From an uncultured Lachnospiraceae bacterium (GTDB lineage Bacteria; Bacillota_A; Clostridia; Lachnospirales; Lachnospiraceae): DNA of 6,235 bases. Below the pieces are notes generated by a model. It saw only the letters and a list, made by a program, of their open reading frames with translations. It made no database searches and was not told where the DNA came from. Made by a program: the position numbers and the translations under genes. Below are positions 4,949 through 6,235 of the stretch, one piece after another (within the stretch, counting starts at the first letter, position 1; every line of letters starts with the position of its first letter). The stretch lies in NCBI GenBank assembly GCA_910585655.1, contig CAJUFW010000189.1:1-6235 (forward strand), given 5' to 3'.

Positions 4949-6235
4949 TTATCTCTGGTTATACCGATCCAGAGCCTGCTGTTTTAACTGGATACAGGTC
5001 TGAATTCCATAGGTTTCCAGATTTTGAATAAACGTAGTATAATCTGCCTCTGATGCAGTTCCCATAATATAATTTACGGTAAATTCATCCACCAGAGTAG
5101 CAATATCGGTATAATGAGTATAAAATTCTGTATTTTCCTCTGTCGTCAAAGTAACAGAACTGTGAATCATATAATCTGCCTTATCCTGATCCCATACCTG
5201 TACTGCCAAATCAGCTTCTGTCGCCATTGCGGCTTTCCGGTTTGTCTCCCAGGAATATAAACCAATAGTAGATGTTCCCAGCGTATATAAATTTTTAGAA
5301 TCGGTAGGAGTCAGCCCGTCAATCCCGTTCATAATCTTATCAGTCCACTGACATTCTCCATTTTCATCAATATAGTAGCTGTCATTCTCTATTCCGTAAT
5401 TGATTAGCTTCATTCCTTCTTCCGTATACATATAATCCAGCCATCTCGCTGCCAGTTCAACTTCACGACACTTAGAAGTAATGTTTGTAGAAATGTCCAG
5501 ATATTCCCTTCCCATAAACGGAGACTGCGCAATGTCGCCTTTTGTCAACGTCGGACTTTTTGCCGCTACCAAATAAAAATCCTCTTCCTCTGTATAGCCC
5601 ATTGTTTTTAAAACATCCGCCATATACCCGCAAATTTCCAAACCAGCTCCGCATTTCCCTGTAGCCATAGCGTCATGATCTGTCATAAACAACACGCTGT
5701 TCGTCTGGAAATTCGGATCAATCAATCCTTCTGCATACCAATCCCGGAACAAATCCAGCCATTGCTTATAGCCTTCCTCTAACGGTCCGAACTTTACCTT
5801 GCCGTCTACCTGATAAAACTCCGGCAGTACATCATAGGCAGACAAAAACCCTCCTGTAAATCCGGCGCCGTCCATCGGAATACTCATCGGATAATCACAA
5901 CCCATATTCTCTTTAAAGGCTACCAGAACATCATGCCATTCGTCTATCGTTTCCGGTACTTCCTTATTTAGTTCTTCCAGCCAGTCCCTTCTTAACGCCA
6001 AGCCAGCCCAAACCGATTCTCCCTGGATTTTTCCGTCCAGGGTAGCATATGCCCACACGGTGTTTAACCTGCCGCCGTCTGCGCTGGAATTTTTACGGAT
6101 TTCATCATCCGAATGTAAAATTCTGCTATAGTTTGGCATATACTGCTCTACAATATCGGTCATATCCAAAAATACGCCATCGTCTACTGCCGCTGCCAAA
6201 CCACCTGTATAATAGGAAGAGCCTAGATCGGAAGA
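4949..6235 (-). CDS. Extracellular solute-binding lipoprotein of an ABC importer (LplA/YtcQ-like), 5' partial
   Basis: This is the C-terminal 428 codons of a family 1-type extracellular solute-binding protein, the ligand-capturing part of an ABC importer, usually for oligosaccharides (CUT1 class). Evidence includes VDDGVFLDMTDIVEQYMPNY near the start of the visible part and the characteristic block LRRDWLEELNKEVPETIDEW about 80 codons into it. Further support comes from many surface aromatic residues and the family-like end ALDRYNQR. Full-length members are around 500-560 residues, so roughly the first fifth is missing, including the expected signal peptide and lipobox. A TTG at 6199 is not a credible start: the frame stays open to the edge and the homologous fold begins earlier. 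The last four codons at the edge may be adapter-derived rather than genomic. The permease genes usually found with such proteins are not in the window; downstream lie only the MBL genes. The ligand cannot be predicted. Confidence 0.85.
   Translation of the reverse strand, partial: SSDLGSSYYTGGLAAAVDDGVFLDMTDIVEQYMPNYSRILHSDDEIRKNSSADGGRLNTVWAYATLDGKIQGESVWAGLALRRDWLEELNKEVPETIDEWHDVLVAFKENMGCDYPMSIPMDGAGFTGGFLSAYDVLPEFYQVDGKVKFGPLEEGYKQWLDLFRDWYAEGLIDPNFQTNSVLFMTDHDAMATGKCGAGLEICGYMADVLKTMGYTEEEDFYLVAAKSPTLTKGDIAQSPFMGREYLDISTNITSKCREVELAARWLDYMYTEEGMKLINYGIENDSYYIDENGECQWTDKIMNGIDGLTPTDSKNLYTLGTSTIGLYSWETNRKAAMATEADLAVQVWDQDKADYMIHSSVTLTTEENTEFYTHYTDIATLVDEFTVNYIMGTASEADYTTFIQNLETYGIQTCIQLKQQALDRYNQR
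6225..6235. other. Probable Illumina adapter remnant at the contig edge
   Basis: The final 11 bases, AGATCGGAAGA, equal the first 11 bases of the common Illumina adapter (AGATCGGAAGAGC). They lie exactly at the sequence end. A partial match (GGAAGAGC) also occurs at 6215-6222. The reading frame stays open through it, so a genuine coding sequence is not excluded. Confidence 0.7.

Noticed and set aside
6197..6199. TTG as a real start of the solute-binding protein
   Set aside because: The family needs a signal peptide and further N-lobe sequence upstream, and the frame remains open to the window edge, so the gene is truncated rather than short.

Overview
The window looks like a chromosomal contig end from a low-to-moderate GC Gram-positive anaerobe, most likely a gut Clostridia/Lachnospiraceae member. 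This is inferred from strong AGGAGG-type ribosome binding sites, the clostridial-type M18 aminopeptidase, the membrane-anchored Amidase_3 protein and the LplA/YtcQ-like solute-binding protein. No marker gene fixes the species.

Layout: one gene reads rightward from the left edge, a cell-wall amidase whose start is probably off the window. It converges on a leftward block that fills the rest. In transcription order (right to left) that block holds the C-terminal three quarters of an ABC-transporter solute-binding protein running off the right edge, then two tandem paralogous metallo-beta-lactamase (MBL) fold hydrolases, a small DUF4870/Tic20-like membrane protein, and an M18 zinc aminopeptidase (apeA-like). 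The amidase and aminopeptidase converge on a roughly 230 bp intergenic stretch. It contains a long hairpin that can act as a terminator and an unusual tandem duplication of the aminopeptidase gene's own 3' end.

Transcription: a good extended -10 promoter precedes the upstream MBL gene, so the two MBL genes are likely one transcript separate from the solute-binding protein. A second promoter-like pair precedes the DUF4870 gene, which probably leads a two-gene transcript with the aminopeptidase. The genes do not form one recognisable pathway: they cover wall remodelling, peptide turnover, an unassigned hydrolase pair and nutrient uptake. I see no mobile element, CRISPR array, RNA gene or defence system.

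Points worth a second look are the 3'-end duplication array behind apeA, the MBL pair with a conserved metal site but divergent patches, and the last 11 bases of the window, which match the start of the standard Illumina adapter and are probably not genomic. I did not find a convincing new biological system here.
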